A stretch of DNA of 64,000 bases from Spisula solida. Taxonomy: Eukaryota; Mollusca; Bivalvia; Venerida; Mactridae. The position numbers were made by a program, and so were the translations under genes. This document shows positions 51,601-54,300 of the stretch, piece after piece (position 1 is the stretch's first letter; every line of letters begins with the position of its first letter). Where the stretch lies: assembly GCA_947247005.1 (NCBI GenBank), contig OX365947.1:37218760-37282759 (forward strand), given 5' to 3'. The notes below the pieces were generated by a model. That model did no database searches. It was given only the letters and a program-made list of their open reading frames with translations, and was not told the origin of the DNA.

Positions 51601-54029
51601 AAAGATCGCCTGACTTCCAACAGTATCTAAGTAGCTGAAGACGATCATTAATTTTCAAAGTTTTATTCTTAATTTGCACATAAAAATCTGAAACAAAACA
51701 TAAGAACATGTGAATGTGAAATACGAGGGTCATCGGTAAAGTTCTAGGACAAGTGTCAAATGTTGTGAAAATATCAGTTAAACCATAATCATAAAATTTC
51801 CTACAACTTATATCTATTCTTGATTTACAAAGAAATATTGTGCAAAATTATTAACAGTTAAAAATTCTAGATCACTTTGAAATTATACATAATCACTGTT
51901 ACGGAGCACTTTAAATACTATTATAACGTCATGACTTCAAAGTCAAACTAGCTCATCATTGTTTTTAAAATCTTCTCCACCACATGCTACGCATTTACGA
52001 TGTCGCTATTTCTTATTTTCATAAATCTATCTGTATCGCAACCTCTTGCTGAGTTGATTAGAATCACTGGATCGTTTACGACATATATCTCCTTTCATAC
52101 AGTGAAAGATGGCGAATTATATTTTAGCCAAGTTCAGACTATATTGACAGAAATCGATCCATTCCAACCCAACATAACACAATGACCATCCATGCATTCA
52201 ATCATAAGTGTTATTGATACTTCTCAGAACAACAGAGCATTTTAAATGAATGTCTATATGCATATAATGGCTCAGTGCAGTATGCCATAGCCGTGAAGTG
52301 CTCCATACGGTTTGACGTCAATTTCTTTGACATTGATTGACGAAACATTGGTGCGACCTGTTCTTTAAAATAGTTTTGTTATTTTACAAGATATTGCTTT
52401 GAAATTTTGGAACATACATCACAAACAATGTATTTCAGGTCATGAGGAATCATAGGTAGTAAAGGATGCAATTTACAAAAGAGATACTGTGACTGAAAGA
52501 TAACGAACATAATAACATAAAGTTTAAAATTTGGACTGCTCTGTTGTTCGCTACAGGCATTGCCATAGTAATTATAACTAAGACATATGTTTACTCAGCA
52601 ATATTTCTTTGCCATATTCAAATCTGTAAGTTTCCTTTCTACATATGGTATGAATTTTAAACCCCGAGTCAATTGTTTACTCAGTGTTTAGGAGATGTCC
52701 TAGAACTTTACAGATGACCGTCGTAGTATCCATAATATATTACTCAAAAGTTTTCCTTGTATCATTCACCATATCGACATTACAGGATAAATTAAAACCA
52801 GTTTTCCGGAATTTTGTGACATTGTGCTATGTGTACCGATTGACACAAAATTGATACGATAGCATTCCGTTTCTCAGCCCTTTGCTAGTAGAGCGATACC
52901 AAGCGATTTCTTGAGCAACAGACCGTTTCAGAAAAGCTTTGTTGTGCAAATGTCAGCTACCACGAGCAGTCGCTGGTAGAATATAAATTTTTCACTCAGT
53001 CCACTCCATTGTATACTCAATATCACTGGTTTCGTGTCATCATCGGAGTCGCGGTAATTTCTAAAACTCCATCCTCAGAGTGTTTACTACAGTTAACTTC
53101 CTGTTGTTGAAATAGGTCAAAGGCCACTAAAATTGATTTTTATGGTACACACATTCTGAGAATTTGAAGAATCAAACTGAATCGGGAATGCTAACGAGGG
53201 ACAGTCAAACTATTGCTAGCACTTCCATGAAGGGTATCTTTTGGCAGCATGAAGTATTTTTACTGCCGCCAATATTTTCCGTATCTTAAGATTTAACTTC
53301 TAAATTTCGTAATCGACCACAAATAGATTAAAATACAGCGTGGTTAACATTTAGTGGTGTTTAACCTTTAGTGTTCGATTTACTGTTTGGAATTTAGCCC
53401 GTACCGCGAAACCAATGATGACGTCATTGACTAAACATGGCCGATACCTACCATAAACAAAGTTGCAATACTCCTTGATTTTGCTACTTTATTGACTTAT
53501 TTGTAATGTATTCATCGTAGAAAGAATGAAAGAAAATGATGATATACAGTTTTAACAGATGTACGTTGATTATTGCATTTGAATAATATTTTTAACTGTT
53601 AGTACCGCGAAACAACAGATGGCCAGTATACATAGGGATTTTTTAAGCAATCAGTTTCAAAGCATAGTGCTACTAAGCGCTCAATAGCGGTTTGGTTAAG
53701 CAACAGGTTCTATTCTTAGCCATGCTAAGTAGTATTTTTCGCCGTATTGTTCTCACAGATACCAAAAATAATCAAGTCATTATTATTCATCGTGATAGAT
53801 AAGTTGAAAAGGCCGTCTAAGGGCGAACTTGCTTGGGGCCGGGTGAAAGGGATCCACGTGTTTTCGCTGTATAAACAAATCTAGTGATCAATGGAACCGA
53901 TTTAGACAAATCTATGTTCGTATTTTATAAACTGACTTGTTATGTATGATTGACATACAAATATTCAGGCAATAAACATGCTAAAAGTAAAATCATATTA
54001 AACTCACTCGATTGTATGGCCGCCGCCAT
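3474..54029 (-). CDS. URB2: URB2, unhealthy ribosome biogenesis protein 2 homolog (20 exons assembled, 3' part outside window)
   Basis: URB2/Npa2 is a large helical-repeat nucleolar protein that acts with URB1 and partner helicases in early pre-60S assembly and 27S pre-rRNA processing (established for yeast and human). Twenty exons with GT-AG borders join without a frame break: 54008-54029, 51537-51687, 50412-50526, 38620-38748, 36627-36761, 35593-35708, 32773-32893, 27014-27078, 26300-26569, 25231-25339, 24541-24704, 23408-23511, 22693-22847, 20923-21150, 20068-20211, 19204-19352, 17024-17164, 9957-10065, 4633-4743, 3474-3620 (2685 nt, about 895 residues). Blocks that match recalled human URB2 in order include FPNKEQVLLD near residue 40, QFYRHIVQVLVN near 355, HHILEPKLLDILNVGWID near 395, YSKLRQIPKL near 430 and LWKNL near 610. 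Human URB2 is about 1,500 residues, so roughly 600 C-terminal residues are missing to the left. The start MAAAIQS resembles the human MAAVYSG start. Exon 14's donor is the weakest border. Confidence 0.9.
3686..3927. mobile_element. MITE-like element with GTCTCCC/GGGAGAC ends
   Basis: It starts GATGTCTCCC and ends GTGGGAGACAT. Partial relatives with the CACAACTAGGCT and GTGAAGTTT core occur at 19800-19990 and around 21195-21905, where the core has become a minisatellite. Confidence 0.6.
4153..4391. mobile_element. MITE with AGTCCCCTACC inverted ends
   Basis: The left end AGTCCCCTACCAGTTTT is the inverse of the right end AAAACCGGTAGGGGACT apart from one base. A lone right end recurs at 23286-23304 next to URB2 exon 12. 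Confidence 0.7.
4633..4743 (-). CDS. URB2: URB2 exon 19
   Basis: Acceptor TATATCTGCAG and donor GTAAAG, 37 codons in phase 0. It encodes LLQSLPLDKLRPCD and CVVGLQAIRRLS, aligning with human ALQLDSLLPPY and VLLSMAVTKL. Confidence 0.88.
5270..5480 (-). repeat. tRNA-derived SINE
   Basis: Minus strand shows ATAGCCTAGTTGAAGAGC (A box region) and GGTTCGATCCCAGG (B box) followed by a body. The same body arrangement (GCAAGGGA, GGTACCATTT-like) follows the tRNA-like head at 9720-9897, also on the minus strand. Confidence 0.65.
5506..6023. mobile_element. MITE with GTACAGTACAACCT inverted ends
   Basis: Left GTACAGTACAACCT at 5506 is the exact inverse of right AGGTTGTACTGTAC ending at 6023. The interior holds three ACGTCAT (CRE-like) motifs. 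A relative begins at about 36781 (ACAGTATAACCTCT) beside URB2 exon 5. Confidence 0.7.
6480..6956. repeat. 11-bp minisatellite (GGACACAGATA-like), left block
   Basis: Variants of GGACACAGACA/GGACACAGATA run for about 480 bp. Because 11 is not a multiple of 3, all three minus frames are open and spell permutations of the same 11-residue Cys/Pro/Val/Ser repeat. These ORFs are not genes. Confidence 0.9.
6957..7225 (-). mobile_element. LINE 3' tail inserted in the minisatellite
   Basis: On the minus strand the segment ends CCTCTTTAAATAAAGTCTTT followed by (ATT)n, typical of the 3' tail of a 5'-truncated LINE. It separates two blocks of the same 11-bp satellite. Confidence 0.6.
7228..7708. repeat. 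11-bp minisatellite, right block with a second small insertion
   Basis: Same GGACACAGATA-type units as 6480-6956, interrupted at about 7271-7372 by unique sequence bearing TTGGGCAAC and GTTGCCCA as inverted copies. Confidence 0.85.
7988..9012 (+). mobile_element. Mariner-type transposon, internally deleted
   Basis: The ends are inverted copies: CGAGGGTTGTCCCAGTAAAT at 7988 and the inverse ending CCCTCG at 9012, continuing through AGACTTTG (about 35 bp). A TA precedes the left end; the expected TA on the right is lost. The 1.03-kb length and the ORF inside mark a deleted mariner-like element. Confidence 0.85.
8280..8726 (+). pseudogene. Mariner transposase N-terminal remnant (148 aa)
   Basis: The ORF keeps a helix-turn-helix-like N-terminal DNA-binding region: RIMAIEFCVQTGRTPIDTFK, then GVSMALVYKWHGRLSDR near residues 75-95. 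A full mariner transposase is about 340 residues with a DD34D catalytic domain. Here the frame diverges after about residue 120 and no aspartate triad follows, so the protein cannot be catalytically active. It could still bind its own terminal repeats if expressed, which is speculative. Confidence 0.75.
9244..9712. mobile_element. hAT-type MITE with perfect 8-bp target duplication
   Basis: The 469-bp element begins TAGGGCTGCGTACCGG and ends CAGCCCTA. Both sides are flanked by the identical octamer CTACATAT (9236-9243 and 9713-9720). TAGGG ends with an 8-bp duplication are the hAT signature. The interior is dense in ATCGAT/TATCGATA motifs and lacks a transposase. Confidence 0.9.
9720..9897 (-). 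repeat. tRNA-derived SINE
   Basis: Minus strand shows GGTGGTTGATTAGTTTGAGC (A box region) and GGGGTTCAATCC (B box) followed by a body shared with the SINE at 5270-5480. It ends about 60 bp before URB2 exon 18. Confidence 0.6.
9957..10065 (-). CDS. URB2: URB2 exon 18
   Basis: Acceptor ATGGTTTCAG and donor GTAAGT. It encodes REVADVLSKILVSKD and ERENLNCCVE, aligning with human GEIAQNLLSLVKSD and EQLESILGLLE. A SINE ends about 60 bp downstream of the donor. Confidence 0.88.
10197..10555. repeat. Inverted repeat pair with about 45-bp arms
   Basis: ACAGGAACTTGCAATTATAA with its A-rich extension at 10202-10250 reappears inverted at about 10500-10545 (GCAAGTTCCTGTAGTCTATGC). It is probably a small non-autonomous element. 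The spacer has no ORF of note. Confidence 0.6.
10556..11912. other. URB2 intron 17 sequence, diverged repeats only
   Basis: Contains GCAAGCGCTACTGAGCC and AGCAT words shared with 50680-50760 and 52860-53760. No exon or ORF worth naming. Confidence 0.4.
11913..12840. mobile_element. Mariner-type MITE, 928 bp, TA duplication
   Basis: Left CGAGGGGTGATCAATATATT and right inverse ATGATCACCCCTCG, each flanked by TA. No transposase ORF is present. CACGTGACGTCATT and GTGACGTCAC motifs lie inside. Its right TA abuts the next element at 12846. Confidence 0.85.
12846..14860. mobile_element. DNA element with about 210-bp terminal inverted repeats
   Basis: Positions about 12850-13062 reappear inverted at about 14640-14854: both start TGTTTCATAATATCT, continue ACCCCATTACAAACGA, and include GCAAAAAGTCATTTTTTCGA and TGACGTCC. 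The interior holds one clear ORF (13362-14042, minus) and, at 13130-13190, a hairpin motif (GACCATTGTGTGGTTGAAAC on the minus strand). No transposase, integrase or polymerase was recognised, so it may be a non-autonomous derivative of a larger element. Its family is undetermined. Confidence 0.8.
13362..14042 (-). CDS. Zinc-finger protein of the long-TIR element (226 aa, function unknown)
   Basis: The ORF starts MEETFIEKF and reads to a normal stop inside the element. Residues about 53-75 contain CNICKKF...INRHH, an imperfect C2H2 finger. Residues about 85-106 contain CHQCELKYVNLYDLQRH with CRKIH, a canonical C-x2-C-x12-H-x4-H finger. A lysine-rich linker (KERKPKKK), a Pro/Thr-rich stretch and a helical segment KKWLEAQMKTTDELLHEM follow. 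DNA binding is likely from the fingers; role in the element is inferred only from position. I do not recognise a family. Upstream sequence to 14640 is non-coding and could carry its promoter. Confidence 0.65.
   Translation of the reverse strand: MEETFIEKFKTLHPYRLNDLLMEANNEKTNRTYKKQTPAPPESYTEITKKLRQCNICKKFIKSMLSNINRHHKTRKTKTQTMHNCHQCELKYVNLYDLQRHCRKIHKSNVEAYTITKERKPKKKLHSSTPSTKPPLPTWKSTPLITPKFRIIESQKKWLEAQMKTTDELLHEMIDLQQPVSPPPKTPTRTARNETLCLDEKDNFKYTNNMDIFIYSIYEIFDNNCK
14861..15622. other. URB2 intron 17 sequence, no gene recognised
   Basis: Short ORFs at 14894-15121 and 15379-15594 have no recognisable motif. AT-rich words resemble other intronic repeats. Confidence 0.4.
15623..15914 (+). 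repeat. Dispersed repeat with GGACGGAC tract, copy 2
   Basis: Same start, GTCAAGGTGAAGGTCAAAAT core, (GGAC)n tract and GGGGGCATAAAAA end as the copy at 778. A spurious short ORF with TDGRTDGRTDG arises from the tract. Confidence 0.8.
16521..16762. mobile_element. MITE with ATGCCCCCA/TGGGGCAT ends
   Basis: Starts ACATGCCCCCATAGC and ends GATGTGGGGCAT. The core CTGTTGCTGACCAACCTCCA recurs at 20745-20765 in a copy that lies just 3' of URB2 exon 14, and the GACCTTGACC words recur at 46385-46410. Confidence 0.65.
17024..17164 (-). CDS. URB2: URB2 exon 17
   Basis: Acceptor GTTTGTTTCAG and donor GTGAGA, 141 nt, phase 2 at both ends. It encodes LTLCSISRDFLSSHVV and AIWYKCSRC, aligning with human ITLEKISKAFLHSPLF and TTSCSS. 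A 7-kb intron full of transposons follows. Confidence 0.88.
17225..18530 (+). repeat. Interspersed repeat with 158-bp tandem units
   Basis: The block opens CAAGAGCGCCGCAAGATGGG. A unit with TTATGCTCCGGACAAGAAAT, AAGGGAAATAATTCAAAAAC and TTGCGCACTGCACT repeats with a period of 158 bp (TCCGGACAAG at 18061, 18219 and 18377), preceded by older diverged units. Related units occur at 22930-23270 next to URB2 exon 13. Confidence 0.8.
19204..19352 (-). CDS. URB2: URB2 exon 16
   Basis: Acceptor GTGTTTCAG and donor GTAAGT. It encodes STLVVGRWYMLTRNMSAICS, aligning with human YPVAHWHLIVSNLTIL, then INSISMKKSG. Phase 0 in, phase 2 out. Confidence 0.9.
20068..20211 (-). CDS. URB2: URB2 exon 15
   Basis: Acceptor TGATTACAG and donor GTATGT, exactly 48 codons in phase 0. 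It encodes VMQRLRSVLIFK and ends AKSWSGN, aligning with human QKMKRTLMQ and ASWDGQ. Confidence 0.9.
20923..21150 (-). CDS. URB2: URB2 exon 14 (3' border approximate)
   Basis: Acceptor TGTTTACAG. It encodes EDTEKLTYMLYLCEAWGEVV through TKLWKNLYKIVQKKQ. Only a weak donor (GTTCGT at 20922) gives the phase 0 needed by exon 15; an AAT|GTTCGC choice upstream also keeps phase. Copies of a MITE family abut the downstream side within about 30 bp, so the original donor may have been affected. Confidence 0.8.
21260..21835. repeat. 35-bp minisatellite, about 16 units, in URB2 intron 13
   Basis: Unit GACAATATGTACATGCACAA followed by CTAGGCTCGTTACAC, nearly uniform. It sits inside a MITE-like copy (left AAGTCTCCCACATTGAGC, right GAATTAATTCATGTGAAGTT) at the place where related copies have a single CACAACTAGGCT. 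Confidence 0.9.
22174..22400. repeat. Tandem duplication of about 115 bp
   Basis: TTTATAGTACACCTCGTACA through AATAGACGGTAAGAC appears twice in succession with a handful of differences. Confidence 0.85.
22430..22640. repeat. Dispersed repeat copy (three in window)
   Basis: GACCTTCTATTAGCATAATT, ATATTGTCTAC, then CGCTCAAGGTGTAATAC. Diverged copies lie at 58435-58640 and, inverted, at about 60290-60480. Confidence 0.65.
22693..22847 (-). CDS. URB2: URB2 exon 13
   Basis: Acceptor AACTTCACAG and donor GTAGGC. The chosen acceptor gives VCVLFHHYLLNVKVADYS, matching human SLLLHCIMFNMRSLD; an AG 44 bases further in also keeps the frame but loses that match. Residues 501-552. Confidence 0.87.
23408..23511 (-). 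CDS. URB2: URB2 exon 12
   Basis: Acceptor TTCTACAG and donor GTACAT (non-consensus at +4). It encodes IQSLPPGMMLDVWKKFAATL, aligning with human LLELPPSQILDTWSLVLE. It ends phase 1, which the next exon accepts. Confidence 0.88.
23829..24330 (+). repeat. GGGCCC-headed repeat, second copy with four internal units
   Basis: Starts CAAGAGGGCCCAAAGGGCC and carries about four 145-bp units with GACCCAATATCG and GACCTAGATTTTGTTAAGAT. It lacks the GGAC-tract right end. Confidence 0.75.
24541..24704 (-). CDS. URB2: URB2 exon 11
   Basis: Acceptor TTGATTGCAG and donor GTAACC. It includes VIYSKLRQIPKLITKILG, aligning with human QTYAKLRQVPRLFEEVLG. Residues 412-465, phase 2 out. Confidence 0.93.
25231..25339 (-). 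CDS. URB2: URB2 exon 10
   Basis: Acceptor GATTTACAG and donor GTTAGT. It encodes WYECFTTLLQVNHHILEPK and NVGWIDTQ, close to the human LNHLILEPDLDD and AWIDAE segments. Residues 376-411. Confidence 0.93.
25410..25700 (+). repeat. tRNA-derived SINE
   Basis: The head GGTGGTCTAGAGGTAGGGCG (A box) and GGGTTCGATCTC (B box) is followed by an unrelated body of about 220 bp ending near AAAGAACC. It lies in intron 9. Confidence 0.65.
26300..26569 (-). CDS. URB2: URB2 exon 9
   Basis: Acceptor ATTTTGCAG and donor GTAAGG. At 270 nt it is the largest exon. It contains EHVQIQFYRHIVQVLVNSRQ, aligning with the recalled human block RHEEAQFRFYRHVAELLI, one of the diagnostic URB2 segments. Confidence 0.93.
27014..27078 (-). 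CDS. URB2: URB2 exon 8
   Basis: A short exon of 65 nt with acceptor TATTTTCAG and donor GTAATT. It encodes VNPAQCSLYLPVIYDNFIQQN and carries two bases into exon 9. The matching phases on both sides are the main support. Confidence 0.8.
27340..27440. repeat. (AC/GC)n microsatellite
   Basis: CACACACACGCACGCACGCA and similar alternating purine-pyrimidine sequence for about 100 bp. Two short His/Thr ORFs over it are artefacts. Confidence 0.9.
27652..31170 (-). CDS. LINE ORF2 polyprotein: APE endonuclease and reverse transcriptase (about 1170 aa)
   Basis: Reading begins right after the ORF1 UAG (ASGEKLRFCLINCEGL) and is open to 27652 with no ATG needed. The endonuclease shows LLFTETWL, RGSGGIILYV, AGDLNSRIG and FSDHCCIHF, the core AP-endonuclease motifs. 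The reverse transcriptase has IPIHKKGSTLDPANYRGLTL, FIDFSKAFDFV (motif A), GVRQGESLSPLLFALYLND (motif B) and LYADDIVLF (motif C, catalytic YADD). A cysteine/histidine motif CNFCNCLEDEFHFLFEC lies near the C-terminus. Length is typical of APE-type LINEs. All key catalytic residues I can see are present, so the copy may encode active enzyme. Confidence 0.92.
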   Translation of the reverse strand, partial: ASGEKLRFCLINCEGLIGKSYNKLQTSEFEHLFNSHDILLFTETWLTESANSDVYNFTQFRLDRQIINKNSKRGSGGIILYVSDRFVNYVELIKTFDDCVMWVKIDKCILNAENDLYMCLCYNIPEGSSRQGLVENCIYDLLIDDMCYIEQKYGNCEFIVAGDLNSRIGTRPDFVQNENLFDFNLLPEDYVPDTCIERNSQDTVINSYGRYLLDLCKTTGMRVLNGRMCEDRMLGKYTCVKTAGSSVVDYVLCKQTMFDSFTNFIVDDPNIFSDHCCIHFTINCVLSDNPQKSVNTEVTHDYEKIPFVYKWDNSKNDIYHATCNNPTVINSFENLTHELDGLNSADDVKANLDQFYNIVHDVCSPLFKKNNKATGQNTVHSTSYNTSTKRKDKWYDKDCIESRNTFYKALNRYRADKSDINRKHMAVSRSKYKSTISNKKVEYSKLQTKNLEHLRYKNAKEYWKMLKSLSSPNTNSSNKPTLSNFEDYFKAINDPDSVFFQADEDIIFFNDRYLNNELNIMFEELNLEISIIDIKKACRELHNGRSAGPDLVLNEFFKYGNEYMYTYLHHLFNKLFDIGYFPEQWTEGYIIPIHKKGSTLDPANYRGLTLLSTLGKFFTKVLNNRLNSWMETYNVYIEAQAGFRKDMSTIDNIFVLYNVMNHMLIRNKKLYVAFIDFSKAFDFVVRDILWYKLLKTGIRGKIFNIIHSMYTQVKSRVKCNNTLSDDFICNLGVRQGESLSPLLFALYLNDIEETFILKGHDGIDIGMFKLYLILYADDIVLFSETQEGLQKGLDILENYCDRWKLSVNANKTKVMVFKKGGNLSQNLNFTYKGEIIEIVKKFTYLGLVFSTGGSFKYTFEALTGQGMKATFKMKSYIDNFYNMSISHKLEIYEKLVVPVLSYGSEIWGCFNTSEIDKTVLKFYKQLLCVKRQTQNTIVYGELGKVPTSIKLILHTIRYWLRLLSTDGTKYVKLVYDMMLQDLEVYPTKASWASKVKGILNNLGFGEAWFFQTVGNNKLFLSLVKQRLIDQYLQGWKSDIETSSRANTYKLFSLFQLQPYLDIVKVNKYRNALSKFRVSSHRLQIEVGRWTKPNPTPVPERKCNFCNCLEDEFHFLFECNLYDHFRKKYIPLHYRQHPNILKFIDLLQSSDEKILKNLAVYLFKSFELREKSL
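31171..32115 (-). CDS. LINE ORF1 protein, L1-ORF1p-like C-terminal region (314 aa)
   Basis: Residues about 45-120 (RRPVIVRFRDYSDTEVVL, SPFAVDRDYPQEIVTARKEL, YPAKLYI) match the pattern of the C-terminal domain of L1-type ORF1 nucleic-acid chaperones (Transposase_22). ORF1p coats element RNA. The rest (residues 150-314) is a Ser/Thr/Asn/Lys-rich tail, probably disordered. Upstream in-frame TGA TAA fixes the first ATG at 32115, but the expected coiled coil and RRM are absent, so the N-terminus is probably lost. It ends GNVK at a UAG in frame with ORF2. Confidence 0.75.
   Translation of the reverse strand: MRYPDQTYCVGKYTPGLYYKLGVQCGQVYLLNNNLGRLRRDHNNNKRRPVIVRFRDYSDTEVVLNKQNILKRSPFAVDRDYPQEIVTARKELYESAECYQARQEGKRVQIRYPAKLYIESDLIHDAFPNWFAILKTHRLTPQNLELPVKTNTYTSVNNAKNVEKLNVYTRTTTEDEKDESSSTQNVNNKQAYMSTTEQNKHLNIERGNTKQQPLTGKLQCSTTPNSDSSTNGSHSAVIVDNENTKSKTQQKKNKSNTVRTHSPVKHVPRSQSRNRCVNSCQSDNDVTGKNPNKSSVSSKSAERNDPSDKPGNVK
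32773..32893 (-). CDS. URB2: URB2 exon 7
   Basis: Acceptor TATATTTCAG and donor GTAAGC. It encodes residues 223-263, RDHVQNIDVYLKAN to STLSTLLK. An inverted-repeat element begins about 12 bp upstream of the acceptor, and the LINE lies in the next intron. Confidence 0.85.
32905..33520. mobile_element. Inverted-repeat element next to URB2 exon 7
   Basis: Left CCTGGGTATTGTTTTATCAA with AGCATTT and right AGTGCTTTGATAAAACAGG with CCCCTGGG are inverted copies. A partial second copy (AACTGTTTTATCAAAG) continues to about 33725. The left end lies about 12 bp from the exon 7 acceptor. Confidence 0.65.
33769..34614. mobile_element. pogo/Tigger-like MITE, 846 bp, TA duplication
   Basis: Left CAGTCAGGACTCGTTACGAC and right GTTGTATCGAGATCTGACTG are inverted and flanked by TA. 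Subterminal GTTATAACGACA words recur at both ends. The interior ORF of 116 aa starts outside the element and is not a gene. Confidence 0.8.
34778..35080. repeat. 30-bp minisatellite, about 10 units, each a small hairpin
   Basis: Unit GCTGAAACTAGGGCATTCAG plus CTTTTTTATG. Each unit carries GCTGAA and TTCAGC as a 6-bp inverted pair around a 9-base loop. The 10-codon period leaves several frames open on both strands. Confidence 0.9.
35593..35708 (-). CDS. URB2: URB2 exon 6
   Basis: Acceptor AAAATCTAG and donor GTATGC. It encodes ILLKMCGTFMQKFIPLWC through ALLASICH (residues 185-222), phase 0 in and phase 2 out. It fits the frame of exons 5 and 7 without adjustment. Confidence 0.87.
36627..36761 (-). 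CDS. URB2: URB2 exon 5
   Basis: Acceptor TATTATAG and donor GTAGGT, phase 0 at both ends, 45 codons (residues 140-184). It encodes VMVLNGLCTIQSMD and ends ETAPDQHQ, a helical segment consistent with the position of this exon in the URB2 N-terminal third. Confidence 0.88.
37380..38648 (-). repeat. 36-bp minisatellite made of the URB2 exon 4 end and its splice donor, 35 units
   Basis: On the minus strand the unit reads TCAGCTAAACTTGATACTAT then GGTAAGTTCAGTATTC. Unit 35 (38613-38648) is the real end of exon 4 with its donor. I count 35 units: 23 keep GGTAAG, 8 read GTTAAG, 2 GGTTAG, 1 TTTTAAG and 1 has lost a base (ATGTAAGT at about 38585). All others are 36 bp, so reading frames stay open for about 390 codons on each strand. 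The one-base deletion in unit 34 puts a stop in the exon 4 frame. Confidence 0.92.
38620..38748 (-). CDS. URB2: URB2 exon 4 (its 3' end seeds a minisatellite)
   Basis: Acceptor TTGTTTTCAG and donor ATG|GTAAGT. It encodes residues 97-139 ending SVFSAKLDTM, matching the human block VIYTAKQELM. The last coding bases and the donor are the first unit of the 36-bp tandem array that occupies the start of intron 4, so about 34 further donor copies follow the functional one. Confidence 0.9.
39211..39509 (+). repeat. Dispersed repeat with GGACGGAC tract, copy 3
   Basis: Same family as 778-1077, with a slightly shorter core and the ATCTATCGATAGGGGGGCAT end. Confidence 0.8.
39974..40306. mobile_element. 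MITE with CAGTGATTTTTT ends and 5-bp duplication
   Basis: Left CAGTGATTTTTTTCCTTCTT and right inverse AAGCGAAAAAAATCACTG are flanked by GTATT on both sides. The 5-bp duplication and CAG ends suggest a hAT5-type element (recall). A half copy ends at about 50203 (AAAGATCACTG). Confidence 0.7.
40745..41950. repeat. 42/44-bp satellite with a TGAGTCA site in most units
   Basis: Between 40917 and about 41400 a 42-bp unit (AGTGATGAGTCACACATAGG then GCCCGGGTTGACAGTTCCACG) repeats about 11-12 times. From about 41420 to 41730 a 44-bp relative (CATGAGTCACACATGGGGCC then TGGGATGACTGTTCCAAGCT) repeats about 7 times. Diverged units of about 80 bp flank both sides. Open frames on both strands follow from the 42-bp period. 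Confidence 0.9.
42191..44799. mobile_element. Possible 2.6-kb element with 15-bp inverted ends
   Basis: AATTGACCTTTCTGC at 42191 is exactly inverted at 44785-44799. Both flanks inside are GC-richer than the middle. No transposase was found; interior ORFs are short. A tRNA-like pair of boxes (TTAGTCGAGTGGGTAAGC, GGTTCGACAC) lies at 43205-43270 and another on the minus strand at 43575-43680. The flanks show no clear target duplication. Confidence 0.4.
44967..45478. mobile_element. MITE with ATACTACTCAAA inverted ends
   Basis: Left ATACTACTCAAACTTTGCTA and AGGGCCAAGAAATT are inverted at the right as AATTTCTTGGCCCTT and TTTTGAGTAGTAT. About 35 bp of imperfect terminal repeat and no ORF. Confidence 0.8.
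45704..46072. mobile_element. MITE with AATATTGTTTGTTTCCCC ends
   Basis: The left GGCCAAACTTAAAATATTGT and TTGTTTCCCCATCCCGACCC are inverted at the right (GGGGATGGGGAAACAAACAA). GGTAGGTAGG words lie inside both ends. The GGCC terminus resembles the 2-kb element that follows. Confidence 0.8.
46546..48559. mobile_element. 2-kb inverted-repeat element with poly-A/T termini
   Basis: Left TAGGCCAAAAAAAAAAAATT and GTGTGTTTAGGGTAAC match, inverted, the right GTTACCCGAAACACAC and AATTTTTTTTTTTTGGCC. The interior has a GC-richer block at 47640-47870 with CTGTCAGTC/GACTGACAG inverted pairs, also found inverted at 51370-51470. ORFs at 47585-47881 and 47674-47901 overlap and are not recognisable. Confidence 0.65.
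49188..49587. mobile_element. 400-bp MITE with CAGGGTGGCCACAGA ends
   Basis: CAGGGTGGCCACAGA and TCTGTGGCCACCCTG are inverted ends flanked by TCATG on each side (5-bp duplication, as in the element at 39974). The interior repeats AAATTCCCTGATAATTC and similar words. hAT-like by termini. Confidence 0.8.
50412..50526 (-). CDS. URB2: URB2 exon 3
   Basis: Acceptor GATTTTAG and donor GTATGA. Phase 2 in, phase 0 out. It encodes NENLSATDVALVWKCLYD and a following helix ending KQSSVQ (residues 58-96), aligning with the human segment after the KKK tract. Intron 3 downstream is 11.7 kb. Confidence 0.88.
51537..51687 (-). CDS. URB2: URB2 exon 2
   Basis: Acceptor TTTGTTTCAG and donor GTAAGT border the exon. 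It encodes residues 8-57 including FPNKEQVLLD, the strongest match to the human N-terminal region. It ends in a run of eight A residues coding lysines at the donor. A mariner-type inverted-repeat element starts only about 35 bp upstream of the acceptor. Confidence 0.92.
51724..52723. mobile_element. Mariner-type MITE, 1000 bp, TA duplication, 35 bp from URB2 exon 2
   Basis: Left CGAGGGTCATCGGTAAAGTT and CTAGGACA pair with the right TGTCCTAGAACTTTACAGAT and GACCGTCG. TA flanks both ends. Only a 61-aa ORF lies inside, not recognisable as transposase. Confidence 0.8.
52860..53760. repeat. Diverged dispersed repeats in URB2 intron 1
   Basis: Words such as TTTGCTAG, GAGCGATACCAAGCG and AGCAACAG recall 10560-10720 and 50680-50760 (GCGCTACTGAGCG). 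The fragments are too diverged to bound. No exon was seen. Confidence 0.4.
54008..54029 (-). CDS. URB2: URB2 exon 1 (start codon)
   Basis: The exon encodes MAAAIQS plus one base and ends at a GTGAGT donor. The one-base phase fits exon 2, giving MAAAIQSN followed by FYVQIKNKTLK, which parallels the recalled human N-terminus in length and spacing. The 2.3-kb intron 1 follows. The start codon sits in a CpG-containing stretch (GGCGGCGGCC), as expected for a housekeeping promoter. Confidence 0.85.
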
Positions 54030-54300
54030 ATTTGAAGAGTAACAAAATGAGCGATTATCTCCCTTCATAGGAAAAATCAAAGCACTGAAAGTGTTATCTC
54101 GGTTGAAGTGTCAGTACCACAATCTTACGAAGAAAAAAGAAAAGTTGGCCCAAACAAAAAAAAAATATTTATCTATTATCGGAATATCAGATTAACAATA
54201 CATAAAAATAAGCTATGATCCTATGTATAACTTTTATCACATGACTTCCCTTGTATCCGAGCATAACGAGTACGTCTTGAATTTGTAGACTTTAGTGATG
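54030..54300 (-). promoter_or_regulatory. Presumed URB2 promoter and 5' UTR
   Basis: This is sequence immediately upstream of the URB2 start codon. No TATA box at a suitable distance was recognised. Placement is by position only. Confidence 0.4.
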
